Assembly (NCBI GenBank): GCA_963210315.1
Contig: OY723314.1
Coordinates: 124,001-188,000 of the forward strand
DNA: 64,000 bases
Source: Rhynchopus euleeides
Lineage: Eukaryota > Euglenozoa > Diplonemea > Diplonemida > Diplonemidae
Direction: 5' to 3'
In this document: in pieces, positions 19,301 through 29,338 of the stretch
How positions within the stretch are numbered: the first letter of the stretch is position 1
How the letters are laid out: every line of letters starts with the position of its first letter
Notes under the pieces: generated by a model
Databases searched by the model: none
The model's input: only the letters and a program-made list of their open reading frames with translations
What the model was told of the DNA's origin: nothing
Made by a program: the position numbers and the translations under genes

Positions 19301-22224
19301 AGGTGGCGCGGCAGAAGGAGGCGCTGACACGCAGCTTTGCTGAGAAGCTGTGTGGCCCTGGCTCTGCGGATGCCCGTGTCTGGGTGGAGCGGCTGAAGTC
19401 CGTGAAGGAGGCAGTTGGCATCCTTCCGGTTCGTTCGAAACCGCTGTCCAGATTTTTGCGGAAGGCGGGGCTGAAGCCGTGGGGGTCCGACGCTGTCTCG
19501 TCTGCGTCGCACGACGTCCGTGTGCGCTTTGCCCTGACGCAGTGGGGGCGAATCCTCCCCATTCTGCGGGAGAAGGGGCAGCAGCTGCAGCCGAGGGAGC
19601 GGCTGGGCCGCCTCGACGCCCCCACCCTGTTCGCGTTGTTGGCCAAGGCGGGCCTGAAGGTGGAGGCTGGGGAGACGAAGCGCGACCTCTCCGCCCTCCT
19701 CCTGCGCAACTGGACGGAGCAGTTGAGTGGCCATGTCGAGGCCGTGGAGGAGACCCTTGGCTTGAAGGCCCGCACCTTCCCCGACACCATCTCGCCCTCC
19801 GTGGTAGATACAATCACGGAGCTCTACCGGAGAGTGAAGACTGCACCTGCTGCGTTGAAAGAGGAGAAGGGACAGGGTGAGGATGGCAAGGGTTGTGAGG
19901 ATGGTGAGGAGGCTGTGGATGCTGTGGATGCTGTGGAGGAGGAGGAGGAGGAGGAAGAGGAGGTGGAGGTGGGTGATGAGGCTGATCCTGAGGCAAATGA
20001 TGTTGGGGCGGCTAGGATCGCTCTCCTGAATGAGCATTGTTTTCCTCTCGGCCTCCACGCCTCTCCAGGTTGTGGGCGGCAGAAGGATGGTGTGTTGCAT
20101 GCGTCGGAGTCCACGCACGAGGGGGGTTGGGCTTCCCTCAACTGGTTTTTGGGTGAGTGTGGCATCCAGTTTCTCACCTTCCGGGAGATGCAGGTTTTGC
20201 AACACGAGGTCAATCCAGAGAGCTTTCACTGGACCGGTAAGTTCACGCTGGCAACGATGCAACGGGCCATCGAACAGCACACAAGTGGACTCCGGAACAA
20301 TGGCTATCGGCTTCTGCCGGTAAGTAAAAAAAATACCTTTGTTGATGATCCTCAGTCTATTTCTTCCCCAGCCCTCTTTTTTTTTAACCGTCAAACTCTG
20401 CATTGGATGGTTGCCTTCCCCCTCAAAGACACCGTTGCCACATTGCAGAAGTTGACTCCAGCCCAACTGCACGCCTATCCGCGCGAAACGCTTTATTGGG
20501 TGGTTCACGACACGGACACTGCCAAGCGCGCCATTGCCGCAGGGGATCTGGATCGGGAAAGCCATGCATATGAAGTTTTTAAACTTGTGCCGAAAGGTGT
20601 CCTCCCCACCACCAAGGCACAATTTTTTGGCACCCGACCCAGGCGCACATTCCCTGTGGCAGTGAAGTCGCGTTCTGTTGTTCGGAGCGGGCCCACAGTC
20701 CGGAAGAGAAAACGGTTTGGGGGGACTGAAGTCATTGACCTCTCCCAGGTGCCAGAGACCCCAAGAGACAAGAAGGGGCGCCTTGGACATGGGAGGTATG
20801 ATACGGCTCAACTGAGTGACGAGTCATACATTCCAGCAACTTCCCAACGCCACCTCATCCCAGAGACCCTGCTGTATTTTTCGAAATACCACCATCTCCC
20901 CGTCACAGATACTGTGCAGGAAGGTGACGGCTTTTTTCTTTCCCTCCTCCGTTTCAACCGTTTTTCTGCGTACCAGTCAGTCCGCGCTCTGCGTGAGAGT
21001 GCCTTTGGTGACGCAACAAACATGAAACACGACCTGGAGGTGTACCTCATGAAAATACACAAGGATACCCTTGCTTCTGTTTTTGAAGAGAAGGGGGAGA
21101 AGAACCTGCCCGTACATGAAAGGCACCAGTCTCTCGTTCACTGGCGCAAGAGTATGTGCAAAGCGGCGGAAGATGAAAAGGTGACCCAACGTGGTGGTTC
21201 TTTTGCCCTGCATTTTTTTGTGAATGTGCACCAGATTCGCTTGAGAATTATTACTCAGAACAAGGAAGGTAAACCCAGGGTCAGGGAGTTACGGCCTCGC
21301 ACATGGTGTGAGAAGGCAAAGAACTGGGAAGCAGGAAGTACGGCTTCTCTCCCTACTATCTTCCTTTACCAGTACCGGCAGGATACCCAAACGAATTTTT
21401 ACTCCCTCCACCTCCCCACTGAGCGTGACTTTTCCCGTGCTTCAAGTGTTTTTTATAGAATTCAGAACATGGGTCCAAACGTGGAAAACGCACAAGAACA
21501 AATGGAGCAAGAGGATATGCGGAGGAAGGCGGTCCCCATGGCACTCCCCTGTCCCGGTCCACGGAGGCCCCACGTACCTGACAAGGGCATCGACAATCCC
21601 GCGTCTCGTCATGATACCCTCACGCAACGTCTTCTCTTGTTTTCCCTGAGCACAGTCAATGTGCCTGGTGATGGGAATTGCCTGTTTCATGCTTTTCATG
21701 AATGTCTCACAGGCAACCCACGTGGGGGCGCTTCCCTTCGCGAAGAAGCCGTCAATTTTGTGACTGCAATGGCGGCTTCTCTTTCATGCAGAGAGGTGCA
21801 ACCGGAAGTGGAGGCGGTGAGAATGTGGGGAAATCTCCCGTACCATCCCTGCCAACCCCTTGACGACGGTAGTGAGCCATACGTGCTTACCCGTTTAAGA
21901 ACGAGAAGGTATGCAGAGGATGACGAAATTTCTGTTCTTTCCACAATGAAGAATGTCTTGATCACAGTCGTCACGAACATGATTTATCCTGGTAATCATG
22001 ATGACTTTGCTTCAGGATTTAACAGTTATGTCCCCCTTTCTTACAACTTCACCTCCATTGACACCACCCTCCAGGATTTTCCTCCAGACAGACGTGTGAC
22101 CCTGGCTAACCTGGGTCAGGCTGGGGTTGGGGATCATTTCATGTGGATCAAAGGGACACAGGCCAACTTGGAAGCCACACATCGCAAGGGTTTGCGTTCT
22201 GTTTCAACAAGAGCTGGGACCTGA
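16311..22224 (+). CDS. Transposase-like / Josephin-like / OTU protease protein (2 exons, ~1,891 aa)
   Basis: Exons 16311-18865 and 19104-22224; splicing AG|GTATGC...TTACAG|GTACGG keeps frame and codes NNAR-YGRLL. Two similar helix-turn-helix-like segments (residues ~5-55 and ~225-285) could bind the terminal words. A coiled coil (~325-360) precedes a region with an RNase H-fold pattern: D457 (LAHDATSS), D526 (LSDHAST) and a CMHH motif (C547), reminiscent of DDE transposases with a CxxH insert such as hAT or KDZ; the third acidic residue is not placed. An acidic linker is followed by a Josephin-like segment (~1190-1300; GKFTLATMQRAI, LHW H1285) whose nucleophile Cys is not evident. The C-terminus is an OTU cysteine protease: DGNCLFHAF (D1708, C1711) and GDHFMW (H1863). 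Presumed role: mobilising this transposon; the proteases may counter host ubiquitin signals. OTU is certain, transposase inferred. Confidence 0.8.
18866..19103 (+). other. Intron (238 bp, GT-AG)
   Basis: Donor AAG|GTATGC at 18866 and acceptor CCTTACAG at 19103. It is T-rich (runs of T around 18,908 and 18,960) unlike the GC-rich exons. Both flanks are open in the same phase, and the frame downstream of the acceptor continues the Lys/Arg-rich protein. A second donor-like GTAAGT at 20,321 with CAG 48 bp later is in frame and open, so it may be unused. Confidence 0.8.
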
Positions 22225-22925
22225 CACAGGCCAATCAAGGGGTTGCCCCCCCCCCCCCCCCCACTCCTGGTGTAGTGGTAGTGACTACAAAAAGGACTAA
22301 CATTGCAAGAAGGTGCTGGGAGGCTTGCTTTTCCATTCACTCTCGACGATCAAACCCCCCCCCCCCCCACTTCACTTTTCCATTCACTCTCGACAATCAA
22401 GCCCCCACTTCTTGACTGCCCCCCCCCCCATGTTACTTTCAACAAACTTTGCCCATCCTTCAATCTTCCATTCGATCAGTTTGGCTTTTTCCAAAGCCTC
22501 GTTTTCCTTTTATTTCAATAGTCCACACCTAAACGGCGTACGCCTTGGCAAGCGTTTGAAAGGACAGCCTTGGGATTGCAGCTCACTGGAATCGCTGAAG
22601 GAAGCCCCCCGCCCCCCCCCCCCCCCGCCCCCACCCCCACCCACTCTCCCTTTCACAAGTCACGATACATTCCCACACCATACTGTTCCATGTGCACTCC
22701 ATCCAACAGGACCGCCACACGTGTTAAACCCCATTCCCTGTTCCCAAGGCAGGGCAACCTTTATGGTTGAGTGGTGAGGGGCACAAAGAGACAATAGGTT
22801 TTAATGCAGATGCGGACATGTTGGAAAGAGCTCCCCCACCCCCCAACACACCATTCTTGTGCTCCGCTCCCTTCTACTTCTATTTCACTACCCCCCCCCC
22901 CCAACACACACAGGCACGGGCCAGG
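22225..22925. other. 3' non-coding part of the transposon, poly-C tracts
   Basis: There is no credible gene. Long C runs (~22,247-22,262, 22,357-22,369, 22,606-22,626, 22,892-22,902) and a 71-bp dispersed motif at 22,287-22,357 are present. A segment near 22,735-22,790 (ATGGTTGAGTGGTGAGGGGCA) recurs near 28,310-28,345 and looks like a pol III A box. Confidence 0.5.
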
Positions 22926-23180
22926 ACCCGTGCAGGGTTAACCCGCCTAACAATTAGTAAAGAGTGATCACCAGTGACAACACCCGTGCAGGGTTACCCA
23001 CTTGACAATTAACAAAGAGGGCTCAACACCCGTGCAGGGTTAACCCGCCTAACAATTAGTAAAGAGCGATCAACAGTGACAACACCCGTGCAGGGTTTAC
23101 CCGCCTAACAGTTAATAAAGAGTGATCAACGGTGACAACACCCGTGCAGGGTTACCTACCTGACAATTAATAAAGGAGGG
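22926..23180. repeat. 56/46-bp tandem repeats beginning ACCCGTGCAGGGTT
   Basis: Five starts at 22926, 22982, 23028, 23084 and 23140 give spacings of 56, 46, 56 and 56 bp. The short unit lacks ten bases. They occupy the right subterminal part of the transposon and each contains a small inverted motif (GGGTTAACCC in two units). Confidence 0.85.
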
Positions 23181-23359
23181 ATCAACACATGATGAGGCAC
23201 GGGAGGGTGGCAAAAGGCCCCCAGACCCCAGAAATCACCGAAAAATGACATTCTCGATGTGCGGTGGGTCTGGTTTCTAGGTTTTTCGGGAGAAAATTGG
23301 CCAAAATAATTTCGGAGACAAAATTTTGTTAGGGATTTCCGTTTGCTATGCCTCCTCTA
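23181..23359. repeat. Right terminal region of the 10.2-kb transposon
   Basis: Homologous to 27,985-28,151: both have CCCCCAGACCCC, ACACCGAAAAATG (ATCACCGAAAAATG here), AAATAATTTCGGAGACA and TTAGGGAT(T/C)TC before the TIR. This defines a conserved ~170-bp right end for the family. Confidence 0.8.
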
Positions 23360-23400
23360 CGAAGACAACCACACAGGCCGCACAAAAAAAAAAAAAAAAA
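23360..23400 (+). mobile_element. 3' end of the split poly(A) retroposon
   Basis: After the transposon's target copy (CGAAGAC) the sequence AACCACACAGGCCGCAC leads into 15 or more A residues, then AAAGTA and the 31-bp array. The nesting order therefore is satellite, then retroposon, then transposon. Confidence 0.75.
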
Positions 23401-23840
23401 AGTATCGGGGCAACCTCGCAGAGGTGCGGAAAATATCGGGGCAACCTCGTAGAGGTGCGGAAAATGTCGGGGCAACCTCGCAGAGGTGCGGAAAGTATCG
23501 GGGCAACCTCGCAGAGGTGCGGAAAATGTCGGGGCAACCTCGCAGAGGTGCGGAAAGTATTGGGGCAACCTCGCAGAGGTGCGGAAAGTATCGGGGCAAC
23601 CTCGCAGAGGTGCGGAAAGTGTCGGGGCAACCTCGCAGAGGTGCGGAAAGTATTGGGGCAACCTCGCAGAGGTGCGGAAAGTGTCGGGGCAACCTCGCAG
23701 ATGTGCGGAAAGTATTGGGGCAACCTCGCAGAGGTGCGGAAAATATCGGGGCAACCTCGCAGAGGTGCGGAAAGTATTGGGGCAACCTCGCAGAGGTGCG
23801 GAAAGTGTCGGGGCAACCTCGCAGAGGTGCGGAAAGTACC
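23401..23840. repeat. 31-bp satellite GAGGTGCGGAAA, right part
   Basis: About 14 more copies of the unit at 11,727-12,488, in the same orientation and phase with the left part once the insertions are removed. Confidence 0.95.
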
Positions 23841-25147
23841 GAGTTCTGGTGCCCACCGACATCCTAATTGAGCGTCGTCAACCGTGTTTCCGGGGCCCGC
23901 CACTGCTCGCAGTGGGCTCATATGTCCAAAAACGACCCATTCTGTACCCCCCCAAAAAAAATGCGAGCACCTCCCCCTTGGCACGCCGGTCTTACGACGA
24001 CCCTGCCTGTTTCTGGTGGTGGGAAAAAAACGGAAAAAAACGGAAAATCAGGGTGTCGATTTTGGGATTTTCCGATTTTTCGTTTTCCGTTTTTTTTTCG
24101 GATTTTTTTCGTCGAATTTCGACCAAGTCGCAGCCAGCGCCCACAGGCGGAAAAAACGAAGAAAAAGGATAAAACCGAAAAAAACCGAAAAAATCGACAC
24201 CCCCCGAGGGCCGGAGGCCCGAGGCCCGAGGCCTTTTTTTACCTGCACTCGGGTGCAATTTCGGCCTCCGGCCGGGGTGCAGGAAATATACATTTTGGCG
24301 CATCCACCCTGGCCTGGGGGTCCCTCCTCTACTCTAATGAGAGCCATACTGCCGACTTACAGAGGAATCCGCTATCACCGCAAAGTCGCTCTGCCGGTCG
24401 CGGGGCGCCGCTTCGCCGCAGCCCCGCTCTCCGGCGAGCGACTTTGCGGCGCCAGCGGATCCCCCTGCAATCGACAACCATGAGAATGCAGCTGAACAGT
24501 CACAGAACAACGGGTTTTCTTGCACCCTCCAGTCACTATTTGCACGCACTCCAGGTCCCATATTTGCACCAGTGCAAATATGGGACCTGGAGTGCAAATA
24601 TGAGGAATTTCCGAGTTCGTCGTGCTGTGCAAAACATGACTTGGTTGTGCAAGAAACCAACATCTGCACCCCGTACCGGCCTCAATTGCACCCGAGTGCC
24701 GGTAAAAAAACGGTCCGAGGGCCGGAGGCCCTCGGACCGTTGGAAGAGACCCTTAGAAGAGCGCGTACGCGCCCACTCTGGTCATGGGGGGCACACGCCC
24801 TCTCGCCTTGTGGATAGGGGTAAGCTCCACCTGTGGTAACAAGGCCCAGGCACCCGAAAGGGTGAGCCGCTGCGTGAGGCATTGAATGTTTGCATGTGCA
24901 GAGGCCAAAGCTGCACCCGAATACAGGAAGCAAGTGGACGAAGGGACGAAGGCCCGCGGCCTTGTTTCCCTGCGAGAGTGGAGCAGACCAACTCTGGGGT
25001 GCACCTGGTAGCCGGGTGTACAGGAAGAAGCCGTTCGACTCGTTTTTGGACCATTTTGGGCCCGGTTTCCGGTCCAATCCGCTCCAGAAATGCACCATAT
25101 TTTTTGTCTCTCCTGGCTCCTAACAAATTAGATGGGTTCGGTCTCCC
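23841..25147. other. Palindrome-rich non-coding segment with GGGTGCA words
   Basis: No gene is seen. Strong inverted repeats lie at ~24,379-24,449 (arms GCCGCAAAGTCGCT), at 24,550-24,593 (21-nt arms around CTCCAGGTCCCATATTTGCA) and at ~24,714-24,742 (GGTCCGAGGGCC/GGCCCTCGGACC). The word TTGCACCC/GGGTGCAA occurs about ten times in both directions. This is probably the subterminal region of the TIR element whose right end is split at 25,245/28,159. Confidence 0.5.
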
Positions 25148-25245
25148 CTCCTCTGCTGTTTGGGACCCTATGTGGGGGAGAGAGAGGTGGTGAAGTGCCC
25201 CCCTGTACCCCCATACCCGCCGAACACCGATATGTTGCAGTTTTC
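25148..25245. repeat. Right subterminal part of a third TIR-family copy (left piece)
   Basis: TGTTTGGGACCC...GAGAGAGGTGGTGAAGTGCCCCCCTG matches 27,957-28,010 and 28,590-28,625. The copy resumes at 28,159 and ends near 28,252 in a TIR-like sequence (CGCTACACACCTGCC), so it was split by the 25,246-28,151 element. Confidence 0.65.
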
Positions 25246-25830
25246 TAGCAGGTGCGTAGCAAACAGAAACGTGTGTCTCCAAAATTATTTTTTTAAAAAT
25301 CGCATTGTCTTCACCAGCCCATACCCCAGGTGGTCCCAAATGGGTCCGGAACCATCCTCTTCAATCCTCTTCATCAACTAAATGCTCGATCTTTGCTGAG
25401 AAATACAAAAAAACCGGTTTTTCACCTGTTTCGGCGTTTTTGTGAGGAAACAATCGCGAATATCATTTTGCACCACCGGCTGCTGCTCCAATAGGCCCGT
25501 AGGAACCCTGGGACAGCTGGTAGGCAATCTGGGGGTCTCCCACAGTCCTCTTCACCCCCAAAACACCCCCAGGAGGGTGTTTTGGGGGTGTTTTGGGTGT
25601 TTTTCACCTGAAGAGGATACGCCCCAATCCTCTTCACCCGAAAAACTGCCGAAAAACTGCGACCCCATGGGCTGTGGGCGACAGCATGATCCCCGTGGAA
25701 AAATGTGTCCCGCGGACCTCCTCTTCACCCAAGGACCCTCAGAAGGGTCAGTTTCAGGGTGTTCCAATCATTTTTGGTGTGAAGAGGATTGGGAAATATC
25801 CTCTTCCTGGGAACAGGTGGTGCAACAATA
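25246..25830. repeat. Left terminal region with repeated TCCTCTTCA word
   Basis: TCCTCTTCA or its complement TGAAGAGGA occurs about nine times (pair at ~25,354-25,373, then 25,546, 25,610, 25,628, 25,720, 25,780, 25,798). The surrounding sequence is homologous to 13,126-13,700, where the same places hold CCGTCCACA. Confidence 0.8.
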
Positions 25831-25831
25831 C

Positions 25832-27085
25832 GAATTGGTAGCGAATAGGTCCGAATAGGTCTGGGACATGCCGAATTGGTAGTGAATAGGTCCGAATAGG
25901 TCTGTAACAGGCCGAATTGGTCCGAATTGGTAGCGAATAGGTCCGAATAGGTCTGGGACATGCCGAATTGGTCCGAATTGGTAGTGAATAGGTCCGAATA
26001 GGTCTGGGACATGCCGAATTGGTCCGAATTGGTAGCGAATAGGCCCGAATAGGTCTGTAACAGGCCGAATTGGTCCGAATTGGTAGCGAATAGGTCCGAA
26101 TAGGTCTGTGACATGCCGAATTGGTCCGAATTGGTAGTGAATAGGTCCGAATAGGTCTGGGACACGCCGAATTGGTCCGAATTGGTAGTGAATAGGTCCG
26201 AATAGGTCTGTAACAGGCCGAATTGGTCCGAATTGGTAGCGAATAGGTCCGAATAGGTCTGTGACATGCCGAATTGGTCCGAATTGGTAGTGAATAGGTC
26301 CGAATAGGTCTGGGACACGCCGAATTGGTCCGAATTGGTAGTGAATAGGTCCGAATAGGTCTGTAACAGGCCGAATTGGTCCGAATTGGTAGCGAATAGG
26401 TCCGAATAGGTCTGTGACATGCCGAATTGGTCCGAATTGGTAGTGAATAGGTCCGAATAGGTCTGTAACAGGCCGAATTGGTCCGAATTGGTAGCGAATA
26501 GGTCCGAATAGGTCTGTGACATGCCGAATTGGTCCGAATTGGTAGTGAATAGGTCCGAATAGGTCTGGGACACGCCGAATTGGTCCGAATTGGTAGTGAA
26601 TAGGTCCGAATAGGTCTGTAACAGGCCGAATTGGTCCGAATTGGTAGCGAATAGGTCCGAATAGGTCTGTGACATGCCGAATTGGTCCGAATTGGTAGTG
26701 AATAGGTCCGAATAGGTCTGGGACATGCCGAATTGGTCCGAATTGGTAGTGAATAGGTCCGAATAGGTCTGTAACAGGCCGAATTGGTCCGAATTGGTAG
26801 CGAATAGGTCCGAATAGGTCTGTGACATGCCGAATTGGTCCGAATTGGTAGTGAATAGGTCCGAATAGGTCTGGGACATGCCGAATTGGTCCGAATTGGT
26901 AGTGAATAGGTCTGAATAGGTCTGTGACATGCCGAATTGGTTCGAATTGGTAGCGAATAGGTCCGAATAGGTCTGCAACAGGCCGAATTGGTCCGAATTG
27001 GTTGCGAATAGGTCCGAATAGGTCTGTAACAGGCCGAATTGGTCCGAATTGGTGGTGAATAGGTCCGAATAGGTCTGTAGAATAG
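25832..27085. repeat. 51-bp satellite CCGAATTGGT/GAATAGGTCC, ~24 units
   Basis: Each unit is four 10-bp words (CCGAATTGGT twice, then two forms of CGAATAGGTC) plus an 11-bp part (TCTGTAACAGG or TCTGGGACATG). The first units lack one word and are 41 bp. A three-unit higher order (153 bp) is visible in the 11-bp variants. Frames on the minus strand are open as 17-residue repeats only. Confidence 0.95.
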
Positions 27086-27150
27086 GCTGATCGGTGACGA
27101 TCGGTTACATGCCAAGGCTGATCGGGTTACAATCGGTTACATGCAAAGCC
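27085..27150. repeat. Relic of the ACCGATTGT satellite (inverted)
   Basis: GATCGGTTACATGCC and GTTACAATCGGTTACATGC are the complement of the 13,700-16,141 unit. About two degenerate copies follow directly after the 51-bp array, then GGCGGACCGTC, which resembles the 10.2-kb element's word flank. Confidence 0.75.
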
Positions 27151-27800
27151 CAAAGTTAGAGGGCGGACCGTCAGGCTGGGGTCGATGCAACAAAAATTCT
27201 ATTGTCCTCAGAAGGGCCACTAGACCCCAAAATCGGTCCCATATGGGTCCTGGGGGGGTCTGAGACCCTGTCGCACCCTGTCGTACCCTTGCCAAATGCG
27301 TTTAAACACGTTTTTTCGTGTTTTGGGACGACAACGTCGGGGCGCGGGCGGCTTCGCCGCCCGCGCCCCCCCGCCCCCCCGCGCCCCCGCGCCCCCCTGG
27401 CCGTGTACGACCCCCTGCATCCGCCGCCCTCGCCCAGTAGCATACCTTCCTGCCGGGCCGTCGGACATGCCTGTTTCGTTTCCAGCTTCTGTATGTCAGC
27501 ATATGGTACATGATCACGTGTCTCGAGGTGGACTTGGTTTGCTGCACGTGTCTGTTCGCAGCAACAGCTGCTGCACTACGACGTGGTGACGCCAGCTGGT
27601 CCCCGTTTTGCCCCTCGCCGGCAGGCTAGCCTTGAGGATTCTGGGCTGGGAGCGTTGTGTCTCGGTTAGGTTCCCTGCTGAGAAGTGACTACCACTTTTT
27701 CTTCGAAAATCGCATTGTCTCCAAGTATTTTTTGTTGCTTTTTGATCCCTACCAATTTTGCTGAACGGTCCCTCCTCTACCCAAAGTTGTCTCTGATCCC
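27150..27800. other. Non-coding middle of the 2.9-kb element
   Basis: No gene is seen. There is a GC-rich palindrome near 27,336-27,367 (GGGCGCGGGCGGC / GCCGCCCGCGCCC) and a third copy of AAAATCGCATTGTCT at ~27,708, suggesting an internal fragment of another left end. Confidence 0.5.
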
Positions 27801-28158
27801 GATTGTTTTTGCTAGTGACCACACACCACGTCTCTGCCGTCTCTGTCAACATGTATTTTGCCACACCCCTGCCCGTCAACCAAGCCATTCACTGCCTAGT
27901 CTCGTGATTGCGGGTCGGGGTGATGGCCATTGTGCCCTTGTGAACCCCTGTGTGCCCTGTTTGGGACCCCATGTGGGGTGATAGAGAGGTGGTGAAGTGC
28001 CCCCCTGGACCCCCAGACCCCGAGAAACACCGAAAAATGGCAGTCTCGATGTGTGGTGGGGTCCGATTCCCCGTTTTTTCGGCCGAAATCGGACCAAATA
28101 ATTTCGGAGACACAATTTTCTTAGGGATCTCTGTTAGCTACGCACCTGCTAAGTTTTC

Positions 28159-28252
28159 AGATCTGGTGGTCTCCGGTTTGCTGTTTGTTCGGTCCCAAAA
28201 TGGGTGAGATTGTTTCAGAGACATACCTTTGTTCGGGATCCCTGCGCGCTAC
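28159..28252. repeat. Right end of the third TIR-family copy (right piece)
   Basis: GTTTCAGAGACATACC...TTCGGGATCCCTGCGCGCTACACACCTGCC aligns with the right ends at 23,300-23,359 and 28,098-28,151. Its left end was not found in this window. Confidence 0.65.
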
Positions 28253-28640
28253 ACACCTGCCCGGCGTCTCGTGTTTGACCTCTTTCCGTGTTCCCAACGG
28301 AGGGCAGCCGTCAGTATCATGATGGCTGAGTGGTGAGGGGCAGAGAATATGGCGCGCTTATCCGTCAACCGATCGTGACACCAGCGCAACCCAACACACA
28401 CAAATCCCTACCCCGCTCCTCCTCAACCCCCCCGTGCCCTGCACACCATGCCTCTGCCGTGAGTGCCGTCTCTGTCAACATGTATTCTGCCACACCCCTG
28501 CCCGTCAACCAAGCCATTGACTGCCTCTTTTTGTGGTTGCGGGTCGGGGTGATGGCCATTCTGCCCTTGTGAACCTGTGTGTCCTGTTTGGGAGCCCGTG
28601 TGGGGTGACAGAGAGGTGGTGAAGTACCCCATTGGACAGA
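28253..28640. other. Intergenic with partial copy of the right-end repeat
   Basis: The stretch ~28,430-28,625 (CAACATGTATTCTGCCACACC...GTGGTGAAGTACCCC) duplicates ~27,835-27,990. It is cut at ~28,640 where the LINE tail begins. An A-box-like TGGCTGAGTGGTGAGGGG lies near 28,322. Confidence 0.55.
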
Positions 28641-29229
28641 AAAACCACCGTGCCAACCCTGCCTGAAGCATGCGCCGGGCCACCCCCGGCCTGGGGTCTC
28701 GCTGAAGGACCTCTTCTTCGGCTGCCCCGCGACAGCGTCGGCCCGACACCACCTCACAGCCACAAACGTGCATAACCTGCTGTTGCACAACTGCAAGGAG
28801 GCACTGCGCTACCTGGCCGAGGCAGGGGTAACGGAGCACGGCGAGAAGAACTACCTGAACGCGTGAACCAAATATCATCAGAGAACAAGGGCTTTGGCCC
28901 GACTCCCCAGCACCCCCCCCATCCCTGCCCCACGTCACTTTCCACAGGCCGCCAGGCGCGTCAGCGTCGGCGACCGCCCGCCCCCAGTCTGAGAGGCATC
29001 AGCCGTATCTCGGTGGAGGCGGGCACAAAACTAGAGGGAGAGTCGTCACTGTGCATATCAGCACGGTCCCGCCCTCTGTGCCAGACCAACACACCACCAA
29101 AGGAAAAGAGGAAGAGGCGACGTAAGGCCATGCCTCCGTGCGGCCAGGAGAACACGAAATAGCGACCCGCCTCAACGGGGAATGCTACGAGCACGGCCAA
29201 AAATCGTTCAAAATCGTTCATAATGTCTT
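28641..29229 (+). mobile_element. 5'-truncated LINE tail (C-terminus and 3' UTR)
   Basis: Bases 28,641-28,866 encode the Cys/His C-terminus seen in the remnant at 9,243 (CLKHAP, FFGCPATASARHH), ending in TGA at 28,864. The following ~360 bp match the 3' UTR of the minus-strand copy and end in ATCGTTCAAAATCGTTCA. The 5' junction lies within a right-end repeat, showing insertion into an older transposon copy. Confidence 0.8.
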
Positions 29230-29338
29230 TTCCATCTACTCTCGACAATCAAACCCCCCATATTTAACTCGTTTGTGAAGGACCCGCAACACAACACCAC
29301 CCCCATGACTGCTTCACAGACACAACACAGACGAGACA

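Larger units (their letters stand above)
13126..23359 (+). mobile_element. 10.2-kb autonomous-looking TIR transposon with satellite and transposase/OTU gene
   Basis: Perfect 15-bp inverted ends TAGAGGAGGCATAGC lie at 13,126-13,140 and 23,345-23,359 (inverted), flanked by the direct repeat CGAAGAC (13,119-13,125; 23,360-23,366). Further in, both ends share TGTCT...AAATTATTTT (inverted). Order inside: left terminal region with repeated CCGTCCACA words, a 2.4-kb satellite, a two-exon gene, a poly-C-rich stretch, 56/46-bp repeats and the right terminal region. The ends are homologous to those of 25,246-28,151. The superfamily is not recognised; 7-bp duplications and this gene content do not match one I can name with confidence. 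Confidence 0.88.
25246..28151. mobile_element. 2.9-kb non-autonomous TIR element with 51-bp satellite
   Basis: Perfect 15-bp ends TAGCAGGTGCGTAGC (25,246-25,260; inverted at 28,137-28,151), flanked by the direct repeat AGTTTTC (25,239-25,245; 28,152-28,158). The ends, the A+T motif TGTCTCCRAAATTATTT, the segment AAAATCGCATTGTCTT and CTAAATGCTCGAT all match the 10.2-kb transposon, so both are one family. There is no gene; the interior is word-rich left end, 51-bp array, a GC-rich middle (27,150-27,450) and a right end. Confidence 0.88.

Noticed and set aside
28310..28345. tRNA gene (A-box-like TGGCTGAGTGGTGAGG)
   Set aside because: No cloverleaf, anticodon stem or B box could be built around it, here or at 22,755.
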